Assembly: GCA_030159075.1 (NCBI GenBank)
Contig: BROG01000259.1
Span: 728,501-792,500, forward strand
Source of the DNA: Atrina japonica
Lineage: Eukaryota; Mollusca; Bivalvia; Pterioida; Pinnidae
Length of the DNA stretch: 64,000 nt
Direction: 5' to 3'
The position numbers and the translations under genes are program-made. The notes under the pieces were generated by a model. That model was not told the DNA's origin. It did not search any database and was given only the letters and a program-made list of their open reading frames with translations. This document shows, piece after piece, positions 12,319 to 25,556 of this stretch (position 1 is its first letter; each line of letters begins with the position of its first letter).

Positions 12319-15245
12319 GTGAAAGACCATTCAAGTGTAATATATGCGGTAACCGTTTTACAACACGTGGAAACCTGAAAGTTCACTTTGAGCGTCATAA
12401 AGCAAAATACCCACATGTAAAAATGAATCCACATCCGGTGCCGGAACATTTAGACAAAATGCCGCCAATGCCTATCATTGGCTCACCATTTCCATCATCA
12501 GCGCCAGTCCATCCACCCTTGCCAAGTGGAATTATGAATTCAACAGCACCAATGTCTATCGCACCTATGATGTCATCCATGTATTCCAGGATGGTATTTA
12601 CCCCTAAGCAAACTGATGTTCGGACAACACCCTCAGAGGAGCAAAATCTTCCTAGTCCAGCTTCATCCACCAATACACCTGTGACAAGTCCAACGCCAAC
12701 AGCATCAGAAGCTCCTGCTAGCAAATCACCAAACGTGAGTGACACAGCTAGTCTAGCTGCATCATCTGAATCCACCTCTACTGCAGCCGTCACTTCTAAA
12801 GCTGAATCCTCACCATCTCAGAGATTTACTAGTCCTCTCATGTCTTCACTGCCACAAGTAACTCCTGCTAGTTCCTATCCGCTGTTGTCTCCCCTACCAT
12901 CTGCTCCACCTCCCTTAACCCCAACTGTGCCAGTGGGTTCAACATCGCGGGACTCCATCTTGCCAAGTAAAATGATCGACCAGGATGAAAATTTGGAAAA
13001 ATACATGGAAATCGATCGTTCATCTGAAACCTCAAAACTTCAGCAGCTAGTTGACAACCTGGAAAACAAAGTGTCAGATCCAAACCAATGTGTCATCTGT
13101 CACAGGGTCTTGAGTTGCAAAAGTGCTCTGCAAATGCATTACAGGATACATACAGGGGAACGCCCATACAAGTGCAAAATCTGTCGCCGTGCATTTACTA
13201 CCAAAGGAAATTTGAAAACTCACATGGGAGTACACCGCATGAAACCACCAATCCGTATGATGCACCAGTGCCCTGTGTGTCACAAAAGCTTCACAAATCT
13301 TCTTGTACTCCAGCAACATATACGCAGTCATGCTACTCCCCCTGGTATTCCCCCACTACCAGATATGACCCATTTTAACGCAATGCACAATTTCCCTCCA
13401 CCAATGGATTGGTCACGTCCGTACGACTTGTCATTTCGGAGGTATCCAGACAAAGAACTGGATTTAAGTAGGTCGTCATCTGTTTTTCATTCCAGAAGAA
13501 TGAATAATGAAATGAACGATGCCGATGACGTCGAGGATCAATACGGAGATGACGAGGAGTCCATGGATATTGACGGGGATATGACGGAAATAAAAGAAGA
13601 AACTGAAGTGAATTACAAAAATGAGGAAAATCCATCTGGAGACTCCGGAGCAGGAAGTGAGGAGGGACATCACAGCAGCATTGATGAAGAGGAAAAGAAG
13701 GAGTCACGTGACGAACGACCAAACTCGGCTGTTTCCGAGGTTTCAAGGGATTCAGGCCGTTCACCAAGTCCAAATTCCGAAAATGATACATCACCAGCAA
13801 CAGATGCCGCACACACATATCCGTCTCTAGCCAACAGTAGTTCAGTTTCAACCTACAATACATCACTCGCTGCTCTCGAGGAAAGAGTCAGGGCTATTGA
13901 TTCCTCCATGCTGCAGTCACCAATGAACAGATTTAATCCTTTTATGCTAAATGGGTTCCAACCACCGATTTCTAATGGCGACCATAATCCTTTGATGAAA
14001 TCACCTAATATGCCATATGGATCGGAGTCTGGATCTGACGGTAATGTTACAGGGGATGACGAAAGCAAACCAGGAACACCAGCACTGTCGATCAACAGTG
14101 ATGGAGGTAGTTCTATTATGTCTGGACTTCGAGATGGCGACAAAAGCACTACATGCAATATCTGTCTTAAAGCATTCGCATGCAGAAGTGCTCTTGACAT
14201 TCACTATCGTAGTCACACGAAAGAGAGGCCGTTCAAATGTGGTGCTTGTGATCGTTCATTCTCAACAAAGGGGAACATGAAACAACATATGCTTACACAT
14301 AAAATTCGAGATCTACCCAATTCGTTTAACACTAATAGTAATAGCAGTGCAAGCCATGAAAATAACAATTCTAATGATTCAGTATCAGACGAAAAGAAAG
14401 ACGACGTCCATGTTACACCTGAGTCAACGCCACCTGCAAGCAACAATGATTCTAGTTCATCTAGACACAGTAATGGTATCGGTCAAAACACATCGAATGG
14501 TGGTGACGTTTCGCCATTTTTGAGGCGTACACCACTGAAACATCAGTGTCAAGTTTGTCAGAAAGGCTTCTCTAGTGCAAGTGCATTACAAATTCATATT
14601 CGAACACACACTGGTGACAAACCTTTCAAATGTAACGTTTGTGGAAAAGCATTTACAACTAAAGGGAATCTTAAAGTACACATGGGCACCCACATGTGGA
14701 ACAATAGTCCATCTCGACGTGGACGACGCATGTCCATTGAACCACCATTCATGCTAGCGCACAAGGAGAATCCATACATGACTGGGTTCCCTCATAGATC
14801 AACCCCGGATTTTTTTCCCTTCCAGTTCCCGCCTTTTATGAATGGAGTACCCCCACACAAAATGAATGAAATCTCAGTGATTCAAAGTCTTAGTGGTGGC
14901 ATGGGACATTTACCGGCCATGTCACTCAGTTCAGACCACATGATGTCACCAAGATCAAAAGGTGTTGACTCTAGTGAAAATAAATCTGATTCTTGGAGAA
15001 AAAGTGACACAAACGGAAACGTGACTTCTACTGGTGAACTAGATCTTAGCATGAAGTCCAGTTCTTCATCTTCTCCTAATAATAACAATAAACGTTCCCC
15101 TTCTGGTGACACTTGGAACTCCGCATGGAAAACTATGTGTCACCTCTGTAATCAGAACTTTCCATCACCCACCGCACTGGACAACCATATGCAGAACTTC
15201 CATTTAAAAGGTGGCGAATCTCATAGCAAAAGTTTGGTAGCGTAG
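12319..15245 (+). CDS. sall: Spalt-like zinc-finger protein, terminal exon with four finger groups and a C-terminal finger
   Basis: This exon encodes the last 974 residues plus the split glycine of a Spalt-family DNA-binding regulator, known in animals for developmental patterning and repression. Fingers in order: second finger of pair 1 (12336-12398, followed by [18 protein letters not shown], a hallmark Spalt segment); a triplet at 13089-13331 (two TGERPYK-linked fingers, then a third starting CPVCHKSF); a pair at 14154-14300 with a TKERPFK linker; a pair at 14547-14693 followed by [15 protein letters not shown], another Spalt hallmark; and a lone C-x2-C-x12-H-x4-H finger at 15138-15203. 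Spacers are Ser/Pro/Thr-rich, with a strongly acidic stretch around 13503-13710. The acceptor TTTTTTCAG ends at 12318. An ATG at 12291 is in frame but intronic, so I start the CDS at 12319. The stop is TAG at 15243-15245. The four-group layout is like SALL1/SALL3. No frameshift or internal stop is seen. Confidence 0.97.
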
Positions 15246-16130
15246 TATAGCGAGTACGGTAGTAAATGAAATATAAGTGTATTGTGTTATATAAAATTTA
15301 CAAATGTGTATGTATGTTAAGGACATTCCAATATTCTTTGCACATTTTTTTCACCCAATGTACGTAGTTGTTGTTAAATTTAGAGATCTGTCTCCGGTAC
15401 CAAATCTCTGTTGATGTCATGGATACGAAATCCTCGTCTGTTGAAGTTTTTGTAAAATATTTGAATCTCAAGGGAGTTTGTTAACTTCTTGGTGGCAAAA
15501 GGACAGATCAAAAACACTGTTAGCACCATATCTTGTGTAGTGATATCAAACTTTACGTTTGATTTTTTTTTGTGGTTTTTTTGTATATATATATATATAT
15601 ACTGCCAATTTTGTAGTTCAAAAGTTTTCAGTGACGGAACAGAATATTATAGTGTTTACGTTGATGTACATGCATGAAAAGATATCACATTTCATAAAAA
15701 TGGAACCAAAACAAGTTTTCACAATTTTTGTTTGTGTGAACATGAATACAATATCTAGTCTGATTTCATCTGATAATCAAATATTTGCATATCATATATA
15801 TATATATCATTTCATTGTTCTACCTCGGTTGTGCTCGGGAGTTTTAGTATAGGGCGAAAAGTTCCGAATAGAAACCTGCTTTAACCGTTGTGGATTTTTC
15901 TATTTTAGGAGAGTTCAGATGTATGGGGTTAGTTATTTTGACATAAAACTGTGTTCAGTGTCTATATTTAAGGAATTGCGCTCTCTCTCTTTCTCTCTAT
16001 CTCTCTCTCCTTACATACACTTTACCACCTTTTAGTAATTTTAATGTATCTGTTCATTATTTTATACATGTATATTGATTGACAATTCCTTACACCAAGT
16101 AAATAAAACACACTATGTTTGCTTCTAAAG
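15246..16130 (+). other. sall: Probable sall 3' untranslated region
   Basis: This is AT-rich sequence after the TAG stop with no continuing reading frame. It includes short (TA)n and imperfect (CT)n tracts. The first canonical AATAAA I see is at 16102-16107, followed by a T-rich stretch, so a 3' UTR of about 0.88 kb is likely. The extent is inferred, not shown. Confidence 0.6.
16102..16107 (+). terminator. Candidate poly(A) signal AATAAA of sall
   Basis: First AATAAA downstream of the sall stop codon, 857 bp past it, followed within 30 bp by T/G-containing sequence. A second AATAAA at 16303-16308 is an alternative. Chance occurrence is possible in AT-rich DNA. Confidence 0.5.
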
Positions 16131-18241
16131 ACAAAATTTTATTTGTGATAATAATTTGATATATTTAAAAGGCATTATTCTGAATCAGTAATATTTGAAC
16201 AAGAAAAGAAAATCTAAATTTATTTATAAAGAAGAAAAAAATACCGAACATGTTCATTAGATGCCAACAGCTGACAAAAGCTGCAAATTAAATTGGTATG
16301 ACAATAAAATATTATTACCAAGTATAATGATTTGGACAAAACAACATCAAACCATTGTTTTGTAAAAAAATGTATCCATGATAATGTCCAGGGTTCTTAT
16401 TAGTTGTATATCAGATGACTATATAATAATTAAGATATAATGGTAATTCTTGTGTCCTGTCTTGCCATGTACATAATGTTGAACCACGAACATAAACCCT
16501 GCGAATTGTGTTAATCAAACACAGTTTTTGGTATTAATTCGTTTACAGTGGAACGCAAAAAATAGGTATTCGCTCTTTCGTTTTCGTTTACAAATAAACT
16601 ATTTTCCGTCAGTTATTTGTACTGAAATAAAAAGATCATATTACATTTTCAGAAAAAAACCCAAACCAAATGGAAATGTTAACAATGTTTCCTTTAGCGT
16701 TAGTAAACATGCGTTACGTCACTTTTTTCCTCGGCTACTCTGATCATACGTCATTTAAACGTCTATGCAAGGTAACGCTAACTACGTCAAACTTAAGTGT
16801 GTGTATATATTCAAGTCCGGGGAAGGGTAGCGTTACTGATCACCAGCTTGTAATAGTAGATTTTGCAGTATAATTATTTTGTTTTTGTATACGATAGATT
16901 TTTTTGTATTTGTTACGTGATGAAGCCAATATATATTATATACATATATTATATTAGATACCTTTACACTGACCTTACGTCTTTGCGATCATTTTTGCAT
17001 TTAATGTCACAAATATTTTAAATGGTGCTGCTTTTTCAATTGATTATACCAGTTTTCACCCTATCCCATCCACCAATACTTTTTTAACCATTGCCAGATA
17101 TTTTCTGTTTTCTTTTCCAAAACCCCAGCAATATATATATATATTATATATATATTATATATATATATGTCTTTACTTATACAGAATGAAATTGATTTAT
17201 AGTTAATTGCGCAATTGATCATGAAACTGATGATATTTGAGGGATGAAATGTAGATAAATTGTAATTTATATATTGTAGTCTTCCACTGTTTATAATGTT
17301 TGGTTGTGATGGAAAATCAAATCTGAAGAACTCTTGACCTATTGAAAACGATTTTGCAGGTTTTGTTTTTTCATCGAAATGTTATACATACACACACTGA
17401 AAACCAGAGTAATCCGTATTCTGAATTCAATTTCTATTGCTTTTAAATACATAGAGTGAACATACGTTTTCAGATGTTTTTTTATTTTGTCAATTGAAAT
17501 GAAATTTTGTGTCTGTATGTTAAATGTGTGTGTCACGTGACGTTGATATTGTAAGCAGTCAGTTTATCAAATCAATTGTGCCAATTTGTAATATAATATT
17601 CTACGGAAAAGGGACATAACTGTGAATGGTATTCCGGGTTAAAACGCAAATTTTGCAGAAATTTCTTTTGAATTTTTTGTCAAAAAGCTGAATCCTCTTT
17701 AGTCTCTTTGATGATATGATAAATGAGTTTGAAATCCTGAAGCACTTATTAGTGTCTGATTCCCCATCTTTCTGTCTAAAAATATTGGTCGTCATGGCAT
17801 CGGTGGACCTGTGAAGCCAGTTTCTTCACTGCAGTTAATTCTGCTTCCTGTTAGAAATCCATTTACAATCGAGTCACGAGTTTTACAATCTACAAATAAA
17901 AATATATTGTTGTGAAAGTTCTGAAAGATAGATTGAAGAAAAGTATTGTTATTCCATGATATAAGTTAAAAAAGAAAACCTGCCATGTTGATTGAAATCT
18001 GTTTAATATGTATGCGATTCAAACGATATAACTAACAATACGGTTGTGATAAATATTTCAGCTTTTGAGAAAGTCCCTCGGTTTCTGTTTATAGTCGTGT
18101 GTCATCGTGTACGACTACCAGGGTACACATATTTTGTTCTTTTTACAGAAAGTAGCCATTTAGATTTTTATTTTGTCATACCACAGGCAAATAAACAATG
18201 GCCAAAGTATATTATTGTTGTCTTTCTTTTATTTTCGTAAA
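16131..18241. other. Intergenic AT-rich DNA downstream of sall
   Basis: Contains short (TA)n tracts near 16930-16955 and 17131-17168. No coding signal or dispersed element was recognised. Confidence 0.5.
16303..16308 (+). terminator. Second candidate poly(A) signal
   Basis: AATAAA within ACAATAAAATATT, about 1.06 kb after the sall stop. It could give a longer 3' UTR isoform. It is equally likely to be chance in this AT-rich context. Confidence 0.25.
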
Positions 18242-18243
18242 TA

Positions 18244-18327
18244 CATTGGAACCTTGCCTGGAGATCACCTCACTAATCGGACCACTGAGTCAGTTAGAAA
18301 GGTGGTCTTAATAGCGAGGTTCCACTG
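18244..18327. mobile_element. MITE family A, copy 2 (84 bp, TA flanks)
   Basis: CATTGGAACCTTGCCT at the left and AGCGAGGTTCCACTG at the right are inverted repeats with TA directly outside both. The interior contains the family's 'accacctcactaat' and 'gtcagtta' segments in shortened form. Confidence 0.85.
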
Positions 18328-18329
18328 TA

Positions 18330-19682
18330 TGTGCATGTTGCAATCAATGGAACCTGCTAAACCAGCAATATATATAATATGTTCGTCAAATCCTGATAAT
18401 TAACTTCCTGACTCCTGTAGCCACAATTCAAAGAATGGTCAAGTCCACTTTCATATTTACACCTTATGGATATTCATGAACTACGAGAGATGTCGGGTAG
18501 GAAAGAGCATAGCGTTTCCGGACAGGTTTTACGACGATGTCGATATCTCCGTACAAATGAAACATTATTGACGGGGTGTAAAACATTATCATAGCAAAAT
18601 ATATTTACGCTTGAAGTTGGCGTGACAAAGTCGAAAGCTAATGTTTTATCAAATTGTATTGACAAGTACACGGCAAAGTAAAGACGCTTCAGCTGGCCAG
18701 CTAATGACGTAATAGACCCTTTCATTATTGTTCCGTTCCGGCATGGTTCGTGATAATATCATGCACCTTCAATGAAAAATGTGTCATACATAACTTCCGA
18801 TTAATGTGTTTATCGCATAGGTGACCAGTATTACGTACAGTGAAAGAAACCAGATTTGAGAAGTAGCCTAAAGTAAAGGCATGACACTTGTCAACTTTAC
18901 AAGGATGAACATTTAGTTTAACTTTTCCCCCACTCAAATGACCTGAAACAATTTATCATTGAATGTCGTTTATGTAGACATTACAAAACCGGAAATTACC
19001 TAGGTCACATTTCTGTTGACGTCACGCGATGTTAGTACAAACTAGTCTACAAAACTGAACGAAATGTGACAACTAGAAAAAGGTCTATTGAAGTAGACAG
19101 TCACAACAACGATACAGAATCAAACAATACAAAGAACATAGACACTTTAACTTTATATAGACTGTCACAAAGCAACACATTTGATAACAGTTCGAAAATG
19201 GTAGATCTAGAGCGTTCGCACTTTCCGGTACGTATTGTACCAGGCAAGATCATAGGCTGACAAATCTTATCTTTCTCGCTTTGTGTAGTGCTAAGAATAT
19301 TCTGTTAAAGGGACACTGAGTGGGACAAATTGCTGGAATATAATTATGCTTAATTATGAATTCAGGAATTATATATAACTTGACATAAAACTTTTCTCTG
19401 CGCTGAGGATGTTCCTGATTTGTGATATAACAACTTCCGGGTGTATTGCGGAACGACAGATATCGCATATATTCTAAGATTTAGGTCTGACATGGTCAGG
19501 GTTCGAAACCAAAAGTAAAACTCTTTGTTCGCAAAAGTTACTTCTGTGCCATTTCAGTTGGACTGTTTTTTTATATACTGTGTTAGCATTTTAAAGAGTA
19601 TAAAATCCCCAATACCAAAGTATAAATTTTCAGGACGTCAAGGACACATATACATATCTGGTGAATATTGGACAAACACAGA
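18330..19682. other. Intergenic DNA without recognised features
   Basis: Mixed sequence. A perfect CRE-type octamer TGACGTCA occurs at 19017-19024. No coding signal. Confidence 0.4.
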
Positions 19683-19775
19683 CCTCTAGAAATCCAGAGG
19701 TTACAACAGGTGCCATGGAGGAGTAAGCATCCCCTGTTGATCGGTTACACCGGCTGTGAGTCCACGGTCAGATTC
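19683..19775 (-). repeat. Dispersed repeat family D, fragment
   Basis: Contains CCAGAGGTTACAACAGGTGCC then ATGGAGGAGTAAGCATCCCC. Read on the - strand, this matches copies at 44.7 and 62.6 kb and the units of the 39.66-40.54 kb array. Confidence 0.7.
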
Positions 19776-20329
19776 AAATGAAATAGGTGAGAAAGAAATC
19801 TTGCATCACAGGTGGTACACAGTACTTAACATACACTATTGAACAGGCAACTCAACATCTTATTTAGTGAGACAGAGTAATTGCAAACAAGGCTATAATA
19901 CCTACCGTAAAATTGACGTTGACCTTTTTACCGAATTTGACCCGTTCATCGAACTAGAAAGGTTTCCATGGAACATTTGCGACGGTGTGGCATGCCAGCA
20001 GAAGACGCTGACTCCTTCCGGACACCTGGTCTTATCCCGTTTGGGATTCGTAATTGTTCTTCATGTTGAGACCATTTGCACATCTAATTCGTCGTGTTAT
20101 AATGGATTTGAGCTTTGATTACTCGTTGGTATTTCTTCAATTTTGCTTCTTTTGATTCAGAAGTTTCTAAATACGACAGATCTTGGAACAGAGCTGAATG
20201 TCATAAAAGAGTAAAAAATATGTGATGACATGACATGGATATGGCCCAGACAAATAAAATCAGCTAAGGGGAATAACTCTTAATGTAAGGGGGTAGGAGC
20301 GCGATTTTTATATACGGCAATCAGAATTC

Positions 20330-20402
20330 TTAAGTCGTCTACCCCTGAGGAATGGAGTATTCTATAAGAGTCCAAATGTGTCTTTAAGTGTGAATGAGTT
20401 AA
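20330..20402. mobile_element. piggyBac-like MITE family C, copy 4 (degenerate)
   Basis: TTAA occurs at both edges. 'TACCCCTGAGG' lies on the left, and 'GTCCAAATGTGTCTTTAAG' then 'GTGAATGAG' on the right. It is shorter than other copies through an internal deletion. Confidence 0.65.
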
Positions 20403-20439
20403 GATGCATTTACCTCCACCAAATATGGGGGAAACCTAG

Positions 20440-21185
20440 TTGAAGTATTGAGGAAGGTATGACCTGGACAAACCAGCAGGATGGACGGACACAACGCAAA
20501 CTTATAGTTCCCCGGAACTATCACCGAGAGGGTGTGCAGTATACCCACTGTTGACTGCAAGATTATAAAGGGGACACAGCTTCATATGATAAGGCGAATG
20601 CATAATGCCATTTTGTTCAATTTTATAGAGAGGGGCATAACTCTAAAACGTGATTAACTCGTCAAGCCCTGAAAGACAATGGAATATTCTGTAAATCCAG
20701 GACTTAGACCGATCCAAATGTGTCATTAGGGGTGAATGGGTTGGTACAAAAGTAGTTTAAGGGATACGACTTCATATGGTTTTGAGCTACATTACTCACA
20801 CTTTGAAACAAATATTCATTGAAAAAATAGTGATTGCATTGTCAGACAAAATATTGTACATTTTGTCACACTAAAGGGACACAACTCTCTTAAATAATGT
20901 CCATATGCAAAAATCATTTTATGGAGCAGGACTTTCATGGTACACTCGATTCATATAAAGCTTTTCTTTTTAAAAAGTCATCGAAAAATGAACAAGTGCA
21001 TAGCCGGACAAATATTTCGTCATTTTTCACATAAAGGGGCATTACTCTCTGAAGAATGGTTCTACTGCATATCCATTTAAGCGGCGCAACTTCATGTTTT
21101 AAGGGAATTTCGATGAAAATGGGCGAACACATAGCCAGATAAATTCTATCAGCAGAAGGACGAACGGACAGACAGGCGGATAATT
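20440..21185. repeat. Degenerate long-unit repeat ('gggcataactc' type)
   Basis: Recurring phrases such as AGGGGCATTACTCT or AGGGACACAACTCT, CAACTTCATAT, CATAGCCGGACAAAT and GACGGACAGACAG recur at roughly 140-200 bp spacing with much divergence. A family C MITE is embedded. I recognise the phrase style from mollusc dispersed repeats but cannot name the family. Confidence 0.5.
20654..20744. mobile_element. piggyBac-like MITE family C, copy 3
   Basis: TTAA at 20654-20657, then CTCGTCAAGCCCTGAAAGA. The right end is AGGGGTGAATGGG followed by TTGG, a decayed TTAA. The interior is close to copy 1, including GACTTAGACC and CCAAATGTGTC. Confidence 0.75.
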
Positions 21186-21963
21186 GTTTTTGGTTTTTTT
21201 AAATAAATCTGAAACGTGAACAAACCAAATGGCAGCATAGTTATTTGATGTGATATGAATGACTTTACAGTTGAATATTGTTAAATAGACATCGCTAATC
21301 ACGCGAAGTCAAGTTGATTTAATTAATTTTTTTGATCGGGCACGTTGTTCCGGAACATAAAAACCCCGATAAATCAATATCTTATAAATGTTACATTACT
21401 TCCCTGAAATTGAATTATATCTTAGGTTTTCTATTTAAATTGTCAGGAAAATAATAACTCAGAAATGTCTCATGTTGTTATCTTCGATTTTCTTGTAATT
21501 TTCAGCTTATGAACATCCTTCAAAGCAACGTGAGTTATCGTCGAAAGGATTTTTTCCAAACTTGTCTGAACTATTTTTTAGAATATCTTTGATCACAAAA
21601 TTGCCAGCAATATGAGCTGTCGTCTACAGAATGTTTTTAAAGTTGTCTGAACTATTTTAATACCATAAGAATATCTCTAATCATGAAATTACCAATATGT
21701 ACATTTATCGTAACTTGAACCCCCACAGGGATGACGTATTCACCTTTTTAGCACCTGAGATAGACGAATCTCATTTTTATCAGTACTTCAAAAATTCTAT
21801 CTGGAACTGTTGATCCAGAACACTTTGTATCCCTATACACGTCGTCTGCATTGTTTGTAAAACATGGAGGATCAAGGAGATCGTCGTGTTGATATTTTAC
21901 ATTGTTAAAATCTGTTTATCATTTACATGTACTTATAATTTTACAAGATTAGTTTGAAAGGAA

Positions 21964-22005
<42 letters not shown>

Positions 22006-24150
22006 CGGGGTGTATAGTTATATATTTACATACCGACTGCAATTCCCTTCATTGCAAGTATATAGAGCGATATATTGTATATTCTGTAAATGCAGTCGCG
22101 TGCCCCCGAGTATTAACCGCTTTACTTTTCAGCATAAGAATACATGAACGAATCAATAAAGAATAGAATATCACATGTTTATTTCTTATATATTTAATCT
22201 TAAAAGCCATACCACAAAACAAATAAAAAGCACAGAAAGAAATCGGAAACACGAGACTACATCTGTAGCACATTGTAAAGCCTACAGGCCCATATCGCGA
22301 TATATCTAGGTCATGTTATGATGTTATGACCAGAACCACAGATCACAGTCTGGCACAGAAATGAAAATTCGCTTCGTGATTACAACAGAAAAAAGAGAGT
22401 AGGGCCTAGTGCAACTTTGTCAAGCATCTCATGACAAACAAGTCGATTTGTTTGCCTTCACTGGATATTCCTATCAGAAACAATTCGTCACCCGCATCGT
22501 GTGAAACCAGGTCGTGTGAAATAGGCCTACTTACGTAGGTTACGTACCAATCAGTCATCATGGTTCCCAGCTGATAAATAAAATGGCTACTTTCAGTTGT
22601 CATGAATGAATATTAGCTCTCTCACTTCTTGTGAGTCACACTCAAACTTTCTATAGTATATCCCATTAATAATATATCAGAATTCAAACGTAAATTCGTT
22701 GTAAATACATTATACAGCATACTCATGGGCGCGGCCATTTGCATTTTCAATTCTCTTCTGACACATTTAAACTTCCGGTTACCAAGCAGTCGAATATTCT
22801 AAAACAAATCTGACACTTATTCAAAATTTTCCATATCACTAGTGTCTTTCAAAATGATATGAAAATAAGAAAATAAACCATAAATCCATTTAGTATTTCC
22901 AGACGGAAAAGGGGAACTACTTCTCGTCTCACACAGCTGTTTAGCTGTTACGTCATATGAAAAACTCCTACCACAAAGCCAATTACATAGAATGAATTTC
23001 GTAACCAGCTGACAACAGATTCACAGAAAACGATGCTGCACAGATTTTTTTTTCCATAATCCATTGCATTTATACTCGATGCATTCCAAAAAATGAAAAA
23101 CAATCCTTAATTGCGGACAGTGAGTAAGAAATGACGAGTGATGAAACTACTATAATAGATCAAAGTGATTTGTACATGTATGTAAACAAACAGGATTTCA
23201 AGCTTTCCATGTGCAAGAAAAATAATCAAGCACCACATTTGAGTTCCAGATAGATAGTTCCAGTCTCGAGTGGGATTGATCAATATTCAAACTTCGGTTA
23301 ACGCATCAGTTGGGATTTATTGACTCATCTAGTTTACCGCCATCTTGTTATATACCGGATGTACGGCTATAACGAGGTTTTAGATAGCAAAATTTTAATT
23401 TTTACAGTTGCGTTTTGTGAGTCAGGACGGATTTTTAATGTATAAAGAGTTGTTGGTTCAATCTCTGGCAATCAGTCGTATCAAAAGTAGTCCCAAACAC
23501 GTGAGCATGTAACTGACAAGATGAATAGATAAACCAAATTACTCAGAATATGAATACGTTTCACACAAATATAGTCCCTATATTTATAGCCATTAAAAAA
23601 AGTATTTTTGCCTTAAATAATATATATTTTATGTCAAACATATATTATGCAAAAAGGCAAATACATGTAGCTTATAAGAAGAGAAATCTAGTGTATAGTT
23701 GTACATTTTATAAAGATCTTGCTTAATCGAGACATATTGCAATTATGACAGTTTTCATGTTGTAAATTTTGTATTTACGCCAACCCGACCAATTCACTGT
23801 TATGTTGTAAATTTTGTATTTACACCCACCCTGCAAATTAAAAAAATTTACAACGTGACACATGTTTAACAAGGACCATAAATTATTTCGGTTTTGAAGC
23901 GTTACGCCTATCAACACACCATTGTTGCCAGGACATTATCCGTTATATTCTTTAATTTTTGGTTTTATTTTTTATATACGTACGTCAATATATTCTTTCC
24001 ATAATGACGTCATAAGCTCATGGTGAAGTGCCATACATTTGACCTGGACTTAAGCCAGTCTAATGGAGGTTCTTTTACGTCTCATTATTTTGAAGTAACA
24101 TAGAAGGCGCTTATTTGATTAACATTCACTAACTGTGTTAAAGTGGTCTC
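21186..24150. other. Intergenic DNA, mostly featureless
   Basis: Contains a (TA)n run at 21967-22004, a 25-bp direct duplication near 23760-23822 (TGTTGTAAATTTTGTATTTAC), and a TGACGTCA octamer at 24005-24012. No coding signal on either strand. Confidence 0.5.
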
Positions 24151-24151
24151 T

Positions 24152-24500
24152 GTAAATCGAACCCGGGGCCTGCCACTTGCCTGACCAATGGTCTGAGAAA
24201 TTGAACCCGGGGCCTCCCACTTGCCTGACCAATGGCATCTTTAAATCAAACTAGGAGCTTTCCTCTTGCCTGGCCAATGGTCTGTGGAAATCGAACCCGG
24301 GGCTTTCCACTTAATTAGCCAATGGTATCAGTAAATCGGACCCGGGGCTTTCCACTTGCTTGACCAATGGTTTGTGGAAATCGAGCCCGGGGCTCTCACT
24401 TGTTTGGCCAATGGTATTTGTAAATCGAACCCGGGACCTGTAAATCGAACAAGGGGCTTTCCATTTGCCTGACCAATGATCTGTGGAAATCGAACCCGGG
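24152..24500. repeat. 45-bp minisatellite with tRNA B-box-like and CCAAT motifs
   Basis: About eight units of AATCGAACCCGGGGC...CTTGCCTGACCAATGG. Successive units alternate endings close to TCTGTGGA and ATCAGTAA, suggesting a 90-bp dimer. On the - strand GGTTCGATTTCC resembles a pol III B box. The array ends directly in (CA)n then (CT)n. Confidence 0.85.
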
Positions 24501-25372
<872 letters not shown>

Positions 25373-25556
25373 CAATAAAACCTTGTTTGAGCGAACACCT
25401 GTGTACAAAGACCCCTTCTGGTCACAAAGACTATTTTTTTTTGCTTTAACCAATAGTACCATTTGTGTACAAATCAACCTTTAAATAAAGACCACTTCCC
25501 TGTAAAGACTGGTTTTGTTGTGTCCCTAAGGAGGTCTATATAGACAGGTTTCACTG
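25373..25556. mobile_element. MITE family B, copy 3 (diverged)
   Basis: The TA-flanked ends CAATAAAACCTTGTTTGAG and TATAGACAGGTTTCACTG match the family B TIR pattern. The interior has 'aaagacccc' and 'aaagactggtt' segments that replace the usual ones. It is 184 bp, about the family length. Confidence 0.7.

Noticed and set aside
12395..15112. Open frames of 60-163 codons in other frames across the sall terminal exon
   Set aside because: They are shadows of a long, well-supported coding exon and have no family features of their own.
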